Source: Paracamarosporium sp. OC-R06-R3
Lineage: Eukaryota > Ascomycota > Dothideomycetes > Pleosporales > Didymosphaeriaceae
Direction: 5' to 3'
Assembly: GCA_019828545.1 (NCBI GenBank)
Contig: JACVRA010000368.1
Coordinates: 1 to 64,000, forward strand
DNA: 64,000 nt
The translations under genes were made by a program, and so were the position numbers. Shown piece by piece: positions 21,591 through 32,724 of the stretch (positions are counted from its first letter, which is position 1; each line of letters begins with the position of its first letter). The notes beneath the pieces are model-generated. The model saw only the letters and a program-made list of their open reading frames with translations. It was not told the DNA's origin and did no database searches.

Positions 21591-23833
21591 TCATAACCCG
21601 TTCTCTTCCTGACTACTTGTACCATGCCTGTGCTTGTTTAGTAGTCCTGCCAGTTCGATATATCCCTGTTCCGTTGCCAGACTGGATGGCGTGACGTTAT
21701 TTCTTTCTGCACCAGCATTAGGCCCTTCGTTGAGCAGCATTTTGGCGGCGGCTAGGTGACCTTCACTTGCGGCAACATGGAGCGGCGTCCAGCCATCGCT
21801 AGAGGCAAGGTCAACACTAGCTCCATGCTTAATCAGAAGCTCTATGATCTCATGATGGCCTTTGCTTGCTGCAACATAGAGCGGTCGCTCCACTTTATGA
21901 TTCTTGTCTTCTGTATTGGCGCTCGCACCCTTTTCCAACAGAAGTTTCACGATTTCTACATGTCCAAAGCTTACCGCTGCAGCGAGCGGACTTGATTCGT
22001 GGCTTATGTCGGCTTCCGGCTCGGCGCCCCTCTCTAGTAGGAACTTCGTGACTTCGTAGTGACCGTTGATTGCCGCGCTGTATAAAGGTGTCCAGCCCTC
22101 ACTATCAGAGGCTGAGATGTCTGCCCCTTTTTCCAAAATCAAGTTTACCATCTCAAGATGACCCGCTCGGGCTGCTGCTTGAAGTGATTTCCAGCCTCGA
22201 GTATGGGCAATCCTTACACCCTCGTCTTGCTCTAAAAGTGCCACGACATTGTCTCGGTGACCATAGCTAATTGCTGAATTGAGAGGGGTCGTTCCAGATT
22301 TAGACATTGCAATGATGCTTGCCCCATGTTGCATGAGCAATTTGACCACGTCAAGATAATTTCCTACTACCGCTTTATGAAGCGGGGTATAGCCGTCATT
22401 ATCACCAGTGTTAATTTCCCGTGTTACGGCTTCGATATTTCCTTCCTCTCCTAATGATTTTGTAGCTGCTCCTGAAGGGTATAAGGATGGCCTTTCTTCT
22501 TGCGATTGAATTGCTAGATCAGCTCCGCTATCTATCAACAGCTTCACCACCTCGAGATGACCGTTCTGCGCTGCCATGTGCAGCGGGCTCGCTCCTTTAT
22601 TATCACAAATCGTAGGATCTTCAGTAGCAATCGCGCAAATTCGGGATAGCTATAGCATGCTGCTGCAAAAAGAGGAGATTGATTGTAGACGTCTGTCGCG
22701 GTAATATCAGCTCCGTGATTCACTAGTACTCCTGCAGTCTCAATAAAGCCATTGCTTATCGCACAGAAAAGAGGTGCTTTGCCCTCTTTATTGGTTTGGT
22801 TTACATCCGCTCCACTTTTGATCAGACGTTCAACGATATCGGTAAAGCTCCTGCTTGCCGCCACGAGCAGTGCTGTCCAACCCTCTTCATCTGAAGTAGC
22901 GATATCTACGCCACTTCTGATTAGTATCTCGGCGATGTTGTGATATCCGTTTGCAACGGCTTGAAGCAGCGGTGTCCAATTATCTCTGTTCAATTCGAAG
23001 ATGACAGCTTTGTCATGCTTGAGTAAAAGTGTTGCAATGCTGGCATGACCATGATGAATTGCCATGTCCAACGCCCTATCTTTGTGTTCAGTTGTGATGC
23101 CCAACTCGATCTCGTATCCTAAGAGTAATTCGACTGTATGAGCATGACCGTTTTGTGCAGCCGATATGAGCGGCGTCCACTGAGCGTCATTTGTGACTGC
23201 TAGATTCGCACCGCTTTCAATCAAGAGCCTGATGAGTTTATCCCGACCACCACGTGCAGCCATGTGCAAAATGGTACAGCCGTCGTTGTCCGTGCGTTTG
23301 AAGAGTTCATGATCGATATCCAGTAAGAACTGGACAACCTCTGGGTGACCATAAAATGCGGCGCTGTGCAGAGCAGTCCATCCATCCCTTTCCTCATGCT
23401 GTCCTACGTCTGCACCGTACTCGATTAGGACCTTCATCACTGCGAGGTAACCATTTGATGCGGCTACAAGAAGAGGAATGACTTCATGAGGATCAGTGCA
23501 TTCTACATCTGCCCCATTGGCTAAAAGATATTTCACAGTAGACTCATGTCCATGCTCTACTGACGCTAGTAGCGCCTTTGTGATTGCGCTTCTCGGCGGA
23601 TGCAGATCGCTGGCGCTTGCAAAGAATCTTCGGATAGTGTTATCCTGTCCATGCGCAGCAGCCCAGACTAGCGCGGAACATTCTGATTGACGTGCATTGA
23701 AATGATAAAGATGGTCTACTGTTGTCAAATAGAGACGTCGGTTGCTCTGCGCAAAAAAATTGATGTCTCTTTCGGTTGGCAGTTGCTCGGCTATGGAAGC
23801 GAGCAGTTCGTTTGGTAGGTTGAGCAGATTCAT
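21591..23833 (-). pseudogene. F-box/ankyrin-repeat protein split by a small deletion
   Basis: Starting at the ATG at 23833, an N-terminal F-box-like segment (MNLLNLPNELLASIAEQL ... INFFAQSNRRLY) leads into at least ten ankyrin repeats with classic GADxxxxDxxGxTPLHxAAxxGH spacing, down to EFARLLLK near 22625. The frame then runs out at 22544. In another frame the repeats resume at once with DPTICDNKGASPLHMAAQNGH and continue for 320 residues to the stop at 21591. Between LLL and the aspartate only 2 nt remain where the repeat register predicts 12, so about 10 nt were lost. No intron fits. Together the halves make about 750 residues. F-box plus ankyrin suggests a substrate-selecting SCF subunit; as it stands only the first half would be made. 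A sequencing error cannot be excluded. Confidence 0.8.
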
Positions 23834-24341
23834 TCTTTGAGAACGCTCGGAAATCTAGGCCAGGTACAAGTTGATATATTGCAAGGAGACACGTGGAAGG
23901 CTACAGTAGACACCTTCGGCTGACAGGCTTTTTTCCAGTCGCGCTACTCCTTGGCATAGACTAGGCCAATCAAGCTCTAGTGTTCGATCATCTTGTGCAG
24001 CGTGATCGGCTATCGCTTCACGTGACTAAGAAAACCGCTCTTTTGGAACATCACGTGCATACCCACTGGCCCTGAAGTGACCAAGTTTGTTGCGGAGTAC
24101 AGAGCTTTGGCAGTCAATACACGCTAGAACTCGTACACGCTCAGTATGAAAATTCTTACTTGACATTAAATCAACACAGTCTTACATTGCTACGTTCAAA
24201 ATTAACAGCAGATTAATTCGCATCGAAAGATAAGATCAAGATAGAAACAATCTATTGTAAGTACTTTAAAGCACATCGGTAAGATACCCAAATGGCCCGT
24301 GGTGTGGACCTTCCACGCTTCATTCTCAAACCATACACAAC
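23834..24341. other. Intergenic interval between F-box/ankyrin and NLR genes
   Basis: No open frame of note. It holds the 5' flank of the F-box/ankyrin gene and the 3' flank of the NLR gene. The copy of cacgtg near 24048 is an E-box-like hexamer, too common to interpret. Confidence 0.4.
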
Positions 24342-27300
24342 TTAGACTATCCGGAACCTTTCTGGTCGAGAGAAAAAGGAGTTGTCCGAAGCTACTAGAA
24401 TGTTTGAGAAAGACAGCACTCGCTCAAAGCACTGCTCCCTGGGTCCATCTTCAACTTTTTTCAATATCAATCCCCACATTGACCATTGCTGAGTCGTATC
24501 GTCCAGATCCATTTCCAAATCATTTGACCGATACAGCTCATCACGTTTGCCGTAGATACACACGACGAAAAACTCATCAGGAAGTTGAAACGCCTTCTTC
24601 TCTTTATTGCCCTCTGTGTCCCTATCGTTTGATTCGACAAAGCGCTTCAGCGACTCCACCAGCATCTCCCTTTCCGACTTGCCCGGTTTGAATTGGAAGT
24701 CCTTGAGCCATGGCTCTGAAAACTTTTCACGGCCTTCTTCGTCCTCGAGTTTTACGGGGAAGCTCGGCGCGGTGATTACGAGGCTGCCTCGCTGGATTTC
24801 CCCGAACGGGGCCACGGTGGTTAAAGGTATCGCCTCCACTTCTAGTACTTCTGCTAATAAAGTGGCGCGTTCTGGAGGTAGCCGGTCGTAAAAGATTGGA
24901 TCATCAACAGACGCCCAAGACCAAGTCGGGGCCCGCCATGTCTTGGAGCGATGGGTAGCGGCTCCCGGCGTCGTCCACAAAAGGTCTCGAGGTAAATTCG
25001 AGCGCCACAATCCAGCTAGGTACGTGTCCTCTGTGAGTTTCGAAAATTCGGCGGCGACTGCTGATACTGCTGGAAGCTTGTCGGCAGGGTATGAGAGAGC
25101 TCTCTGTGAGTAGGTCCCGACAAGTCGATGCCATAGATTGTAGAGATCTTGGGTTTCTTTCTTACGCGTTGTACTCCCAGACCCTATCCTACTATCCGGA
25201 CCGGTTCTCTCAAGCTTGCACAGTTCCACTTGGAATTCACGCCGAGTCCGTTCAAGGTCATTCCGATCGAACGACCAATCCTCGACGCCCCCGTCGCTGT
25301 GTGTCATATGCTGACAGAACCAGATTACACGACTCCCAAAGAGCAGTACTCGTGGTGCTAAAATGCACTCTTGGAGCGTCCAGGCTCGCTTGTTTATTGG
25401 CTCTTCATGGAGCTGATACGGGTTTTCCTCCCTTACATAGATTTTCCCAGCTAAGCCTGCATCCTTGGAGTCATGCACATGGGCGAGAACCTGCAGTGGT
25501 ACAAGATCGCGTGGAAGCGATGAGTCGGGATGCTTCTCACAACGTCCTAACTTGCCTATAAAACCTGTAGTGGCACTTGGGGTGCTAGCTGCGATGGTCA
25601 AGAATGAGTTTCGGTAGTACTGACTCATCTTACCGAGCTCCGAATGCTTGTCTTCCTTTTCATCCTGTATTATACACAGAGTATCGATCCAGATGTACTT
25701 GACCCCTAGGCGTTCGGTGACAGTGACAGCATCTCTGATAGCTGCTGGTAAATCATCTCGTGATAAACCATCTTTCCCCAGCCTGGCCCTCAAGTTGCTT
25801 ATCGTGGTCATGGTTTTTGGTGTTGGCCTAAGGCCCCAGCAGTAACTCAATGCGACGTACTGACCAATTTGTCCGGCAGTCTCGATCAACTTGACGGTTC
25901 GGCTGTCCACAATCTCGACTAGCCTGGTAGGCAAATTTACGTTCATGTTTTCTTGCTGTTGGCAAAAGGCGTGACTTGATTGGCAAGTATGTAGCCACGA
26001 CTTGATGACTCCAAGATTCTCGCCTTCACCACGAGATGTAGTCAGAGGCCGGGTATCAATCAAATGATGTGCGCCGTCATCTATTCAATATTATAAGTAT
26101 GAAGTATGAAGTATGAAAAACATGATAGGGTGAGAGTTGTGGGTGGGCTTACTGAGAGGTGCGTGTAGTTCCAATACACACTCCGGAGTTCCTGGATTAG
26201 ATAACTCTGGTGTGTGGAGGAAGGAAGTGATTGTGGTAGTCTCTCCAAGTTCGTTACTGCCTCTGATCGTTATCATGGTTGGAGCAAAATGTTGCTCACC
26301 GAATTTACCGCCAACCTGGATGCTAGGTATGGTTATGGTCAGTTTATCAAAGGATCGATTCTCAATGTTCCAATGCTGTGGCTCGCATATAAATTTGATT
26401 AATCTTTTGTCGTGTGGGACCTTCCAATCCATCCTGTTGATATTGTTGATGACCCTCTGTATATCCTTGGTGTCCTCGGTGACGGACCCTTTAGCGCAAC
26501 ATCGTACGCCTCCGCGACCCACGGCCTGGCTAGTCTGTCGGATGTGGCTAAAGCTGAGCATCCGGACTGCAACATAGCAGCAGAATTGGCAACCCGCCTT
26601 CAATGCCTCTAACAGTACTGAGGGACTAACTCTCCATTCGAGCTTCATTGCAATACCCGCTGTTGGCACGTGATCTAAGTGATGGAACTTGATCTTTGGA
26701 TGAGGACGAAAGAATCCCAACCTGATACCAAGTTCAAAACAAGAAGGACAGTAGATGTCATTTGTCTGCCATTGGCGTAGCAATTGCTCACGAATCGGCA
26801 TCATCGGTTCAAGTATAGGCGCCCCTTGGCCTTTGGTAGCTTTTGCCACAAGGTCTCCATCCTCGTCCCAGAATGGCTCCTCGATCAATGCATCCTCACG
26901 GACTCGATTCAATCTTGGGGGTCTTCTGGATTGTTGATTCACTGGCAACCACTCGTCTACTTGATCCGCGTCCAGATACATGACGATTGGAGGCCGAGGC
27001 TCATCACCGTGTAATGACCCCAAAACGATCTTAGCAGACGCATTACCATTGGATGGATAAAAGTTTATCGACCTCGATCGAGCCGACCGGGGCAGTGCGA
27101 CCTTTCTTGAGAGCTCACAAACTTTGTTGGCTATATCTTCACTATCCCCTGCCGTAAGCTCGGCGACGTCGAGCGGGAAGCGAAAAACATCGAGGAAGCC
27201 AGCGCTAGTCGAAATATAGACATATGACTCCGTCCAAGTGATGGTGTAGGGTAATCTCGGGACCATTCTCGGCCACGATCCAAGGCTGGTTCCTTGAAGA

Positions 27301-30300
27301 AAAGGTAGTATTCTGGGTATTCCAGAGCAAGGGTCTCTCAGTGACAACGAAATCTTGAACATTACGACGCGAAGATCGACAGGCCCGATCAATGAGTCGT
27401 TCCGTGCAGTGAAGCGTAAAATATTGAGAAATTTCCCACATGACGAGAATCGGAGGTCAACGCTGATCGGGATGCAGGTGTTGAGACCTGTTTCCGCCGT
27501 CTCGAACGGTTGGAACGGGATGTCAAAGGTGAAGTAAGTGTTCATTTCTAAATTTCCGAATAATAGTTCGCGCCCATTTAGGGGATATATAAGTAGCGGA
27601 AGGCTCGGATGTGCTGTAGGCTGGGAACCGTGTAGCATGGTAGCCTGGCGACGATTATAATGAAATGAAGGCCTTATTGAAAGGCGATCAAGACTTTCCG
27701 ATTCCTCGTAGCCGGCAACAATCTTGATGAGTGGACTTGCTGTAATTTGAGAAATTCCATCTTTCCAGTAATATCGCCTTTTGGGAAAGACAAGAAGGCA
27801 TTCTGAAAGCAGATGGTCGGGGTCTTTACACCAAGCGCCTTTCCCAAAGCACGTGGAGCAAATGTCGAAGCAGTTGGTGTTGGCGCACAATATACATTGG
27901 TAGTATCTGTCTTCTTTCTTGTCTACTGATCTGAAACCATAGGGGACGATAGTCGTGCTACAGAGGTCGCAGTAGAGACCTAGAGAGAAAATATGCTGTT
28001 TTGGTCGTTCGTCTCGCCGGCGATCAGGTTTTTCATCAGTTTCAGACGCAGACCCCTCGTCATCAGCATCCGATACCTCGGCGGACATATTATGGCTTTC
28101 ATTTTTTGCAAGTCTGTATCGCTGTTTCTTTGTACGCTTACTGGAAGTTTCAGACGTATCGCTTGTCCTGTCACTGTCGTCATCTGTGGTGTCTTCGTCT
28201 TTTTCTATGTGGTCCTCACTTCCCTCGGAAAAAATGTCTTCTTCTGACGATGACCATAAATCTTCGACGGAGCGTACGCCACGCAGGCTATCAGAGCCGT
28301 GATCTGAAGAAGAATCAACACAGAAGTCCTCTGCAGAAGACAAAGAATCCCCTAAAACAGCAGAAGCATCCGTCTTCGACCCTTCAAATTCGCTGTCTGA
28401 TGGAGATTCGGAGGCACTGCTTGTAGATTGAGATGGCTGGTTCGTGAGATCATTATCGTCGTCGCTGGATGACTCCACTTCAGCAATTACGGGGTCCTCT
28501 CCGTGGCTGTTGATTGACTTGACTTTGGGGTGGGTATCTTCTTCTAGCTCGTGTACCCTATCCTCAACGTTTGGCGAAGGAATATCTTGATCCATACCAT
28601 TTCTTGATCGCTGTTGATCTAGATCATCTTTCTCTTCGTCTACTAGGGGTTGTTTGCGGTGCGAATATATGGTCCAGGATTCGTGCAAAGCAACCGAATC
28701 CCAGCATTTCATATCTTTCTTTTCCCCAGAGCCACCCTCAGTCCAACCGTGGCCTGGTTCTCGATTGAATAAACGACTTCCAATGCGGACCACAGCGCCA
28801 TACCTAGATTCTTCGATGGCCGGCACCTGTGGCATCGTATCTGGGTTTGTGATCAGCGGAATCTCGCGAGCGTGACGATAACGGGATGTTTCCAGGTGGC
28901 ATCTTTGCGCGTCGACACTCAGCTCTTCCTGAGGACCGTATTGAAATGGCGGTCTATCGCCGTCCATGTACCACGACTCTCGGAGGATTTCAGATCGGTG
29001 TGCCATCGCGTTGTCACTGTCTTCGCTACTGTTATTATACTTTTAGCTTGACGTCGCAAAGAGTTGGACATTTGAGAAAATTCTCATCGTACCTCTGAGC
29101 AGATATTTGCCATACCGCCAAACGTCTACCATCGTGGCTGATTGTCTCGTAAAATCTGGGTTTAAATGACGCGTCTGGGTTCGGCCGCACAATTCCTTTC
29201 GCGGCATTCATTTCCAGCAGGAAGCTTTGGTTTTTCTCGATCACTGAGCCGGGCATTCGCAAGGCGTTATGCGTTCCCAAAGCGCCCCACCAACAGTTTT
29301 CGATAAGATCAACCGGCCCCGAACAAGTAGTTCCGAGAGAAAGATAATCACTCCATTCGCTGATAAAATGTTTATAGCCATGGACTAGATGTTGCAGCTC
29401 GGCTCTTTTTGCGAGATGTTGTTGAATATTTGACGACTCTGATAGAGACCTTTCCTCTTGTGGCTTCTCAAGGGTACTCATTAGCCGAGAGCTAAAGTGG
29501 CGATTGAGAAAGTAGCTCTGGAATCGAGTCATTGTGAGAAACTGAGTGGACCTCATGAAATCGCTGGCAGCTTGAAGCAGGACAGGATCGGAGTCTGCCT
29601 CTTCAATGTGCCTATGCCAGTACTTGGCTGCATAAGAGTAGAAGTAATGCGTCTGCATAGAACTTATGCTCGTATCGCGATAACGTATCTGAGACAGATA
29701 TTGCAGGCAGATCTCTGCAATTAGATTAGGCCCGATGTGCATCCCTTGTGTTACGGTGACCTTTGTTTGCGAACGTTCCTGCAGATAAACAAACGCTGAA
29801 GCGTGTGCTAGTCTCACATAACCATCTTTGCTGTCATTGATGATCGGATGGAAGTCAATGAACGGCGCACAGTCGTTCTGAATTTCATGACCATCCAGCT
29901 GTTCGATGTCTTCAGTAGTGAGCCCAACAAAGTTTCGGTCCTGCAAGGGTTTTCGAAAGATAGCCAGAGCTTCTTGTAGTTCCACCAGCTTTAGCGGGCG
30001 CTTTGCATAAGTTACAAGGGAGATAATATGCCTATCACATAGCAGTTAGCCTATTTAGGAAGTTATGGCTGTTAATATCTCATTTGTTATAGGCTTACAG
30101 TCTGACCAGTGACTTTTGCCACATGCTATCCTGAAGAAAGCTGTTTGAATGCAACAATCGCTCTAATTGTTCCTGGTATAGCACGCGAATATTGTTGAAA
30201 GAATCCGGTATGGTAACTTCAGCGGAGCGATCTGCAGGGGGACTGGGTCGTTCTAGGCTATCTGCCATCATGGAGGCAAAGAGAAAGTTGTTTTGGGCGG

Positions 30301-32000
30301 CCTTGCCTAGCTGCAAAATGGGTGAAGTGATAGGTAACGCACCATACGAGTCGCTAAGCCCGTCTTTGAAGCGATGCTCAATGTACCGAGCAATATCTGC
30401 TGCCACAGCGTGCCTATTTATAGGAAAGTCCACTGACTTCAGCTCTCGCATCCAGTTATCGATTGTAGCTGTCTGCTTCGAACTGCACCACAGACGCACA
30501 TACGTCCCTGTATCATCTTGAGCCACGTCAGCTATGAAAGAGATGACTGCATGTAGGTGACGCTTCGACTTCTCGAGTTTGACCTTTTTCTGCGGCTGCC
30601 GTTCGGACCCCTCAGCCGAACCGACTTCGTCAAGTCCGTCGATAAAAATGAAAACAGCTGGGCACTGCGAGATAAGAACTCGGATGAGCTCACGGACTTG
30701 GAAAGTCTTCTTGTCCTCAACTTGCTCTCTAGGAAGCATCAACAATGCTTCTGCGGCGACACCTCCTCGATGTTTAACAACGTATTCTAGAAGTTGGAGT
30801 GCAATCTGTGTGACGAGATGGTACTCAGAACGAGGTTTGTCGAACGCTAACATGAGACAAACGACCGCTTGTTGTTGTGTATTTTGACGCATTCGTTCTA
30901 CAGCGAGAGAGCAAATGACTGATTTGCCACAACCTTCGGGGCCCACAAACCAGATGATAGGAGAGCCTTTGTCTAAAGAGACCCAGTTGCGGAACTTTGT
31001 CTCTTGGAACAACCATTCACCAGTGCCTGGCAGATGCTTAACAAGGTTTCTCTGCTGGCTATCGATGTTGATTTCGTCTTGCCGTCGTTCGAGCCATGAC
31101 CGAATGAGCTGTATATCATCTAAATCGCTGATGACAAGCGATCTGTTATCTCGAATCAATCTTACTGCTGAATCATAATCTGATGTCTTCGCAAAATCCC
31201 TAGCATTTGTAGTTATAGAAGTGACGTTAAAGTAGTGCGCAATCTCGTTGAACGCCTTTGTCGAGCTGATATGTGCAGCTGACCAAGCTCTCCATTGGCC
31301 TTTGCTTTTGGCACCAGGTGCCCCGTCTGAAATCTGTTTCCAGGCCCCCCAAGTCAGATCCTCTGGCGGGGTATTGAAGAAGAAGATATGCCTTGTTTTG
31401 CGCAAAAGAGGATCGAAATCTTCCTGCATGACACGGGAAATGCAAAGTGCCTAGGATTTTATTACCTTTCAATCGTGCTGTTTAGGGTTTTCTCTTTTGG
31501 TATGTGACTTACACTCTTGATGATTATAGTTCCTGAATCATGCCCTATAAGAGTGATAGGAACTTGGGTCTGGACGAGGATATTCGTTCAGCTTCTGGGA
31601 TGGTTATGCGAGATCATTTCACCTACCTTCTCGGGTCTTCTCCTCGTCTTCAACTGCGACCACAGATCTTCGCCCTGCTTGAAGAGAAGGCCACCTTCAT
31701 AAAATCCATCCGACCTGATACTGAGCTTTGTTGGATCATATCCAAAAGCGAGTATTCGTGCATTTCCGAGGTCCAGTGATAGGTGTTCTGCTGGCCAGCA
31801 TACTCCGTCTTTGTCTTGCCAATCAGATAGCGACCCGCCGTGAAGACCATGAACAAATATAATACTAATGAAGCAGATTAGTATGAAGTGTTTCCAGGGA
31901 ATCGACCTTTTGCCATAGCGACCTACTCCTGTTCGTGGTTCAGCGGCCGTGTTCCATCTGGAGGCCAAATCACCCGGAGACCAACGAAATCGCTGGACAT
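24342..32000 (-). CDS. Giant NLR-like protein: hydrolase-like + NACHT + acidic linker + ZZ + HET
   Basis: Seven exons (31927-32000, 31627-31864, 31513-31569, 30099-31450, 29041-30031, 26153-28976, 24342-26080) join in phase to about 2,424 residues. Order: SERAC1/SesB-like alpha/beta-hydrolase region (IIFVHGLHGG near 26; LIGHDSG near 111, where Asp replaces the usual Ser); NACHT with Walker A GPEGCGKS (about 293-300) and Walker B FIFIDGLDEV (about 390-399); a helical region to about 905; a Ser/Asp/Glu-rich linker (about 1060-1225); a ZZ-type zinc finger (CDLC to HLL, about 1240-1292); a beta-rich region; then a HET domain (LSYCWG near 1923, YIWIDTLCIIQ). HET domains trigger cell death in vegetative incompatibility; NACHT provides NTP-driven oligomerisation. 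Exon 5/6 is the least certain junction: exon 6 may start at 28976 (weak GAG acceptor) or 28928 (CAG). Two separate genes would leave only 28 bp between them, so one gene is preferred. The start MSSDFVGLRVIWPP fits this class. Confidence 0.8.
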
Positions 32001-32724
32001 GCTGAGTTAGATGACCGGCGCATCTCAAGCCATGAAGGTGAAATAAAAAAGCAAAGTTTATGTTGGTTTAGACAGATCGCACATAGTTCTGATGAGCGTC
32101 GCAGACGGAAGTCATCCTGCATATGGAGTAGTCTTGGTGTGGCTGCCTAGTGCGGGGTGCCCTAAGCAGGAAAATGGGGGCGAAGACAGCGGTCAGGAAC
32201 GAAGCGCTACGATCTCGCCATCAAATATGATACCGTAGATCTTGTGGTAAGCACTAAACTATCTGAAGCAATACTCAGGATCTAAGCTTTCGTGTATCTT
32301 AAGAACTACGCAGTAGAATTACTTCAAAATGAATTTTCTCGTAGATATACGCCTTGCGACACGTTCTTTTATGAATGGCTAAATTCTACGGTGTCGTTGT
32401 TGAGAATTCTATACCTCTTTGATCAGGAGAACGGCTAACGTTGAGAGTGGATCGAACACGATGCCTACCCTAGCAAGCGCTTATCCCCTGTTAAACGGTA
32501 TCAGCAACAATCTACAGTAGGTCGTCTAGGCAGCAGCAGTTAGCTCACCGGTGTCAATATGCGTGAGACGTTCGATTTCATCAATCATTTCCTTGGTCAC
32601 GGCTTATTGAAGGAATCCTCACCGCTGACGATCTGTGCCAGCTTCTTAGGCTCAGTTAATACCGTCACGATCAGCGCTTCAAAAACCATAACACGCTGTT
32701 CTACCATCTTCAACCTCAGAAGGG
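32001..32724. promoter_or_regulatory. Shared divergent 5' region of the NLR and AAA-1 genes
   Basis: The NLR gene starts at 32000 on the minus strand and the AAA ATPase at 32725 on the plus strand, so 724 bases hold both promoters. No other gene is supported here. I see no unambiguous TATA box or known fungal operator by eye. Confidence 0.45.

Noticed and set aside
29007..29034. Gene boundary separating NACHT and ZZ-HET proteins
   Set aside because: A 28-bp spacer between two fungal genes is implausible and an in-phase intron joins them, though RNA evidence would be needed to be certain.
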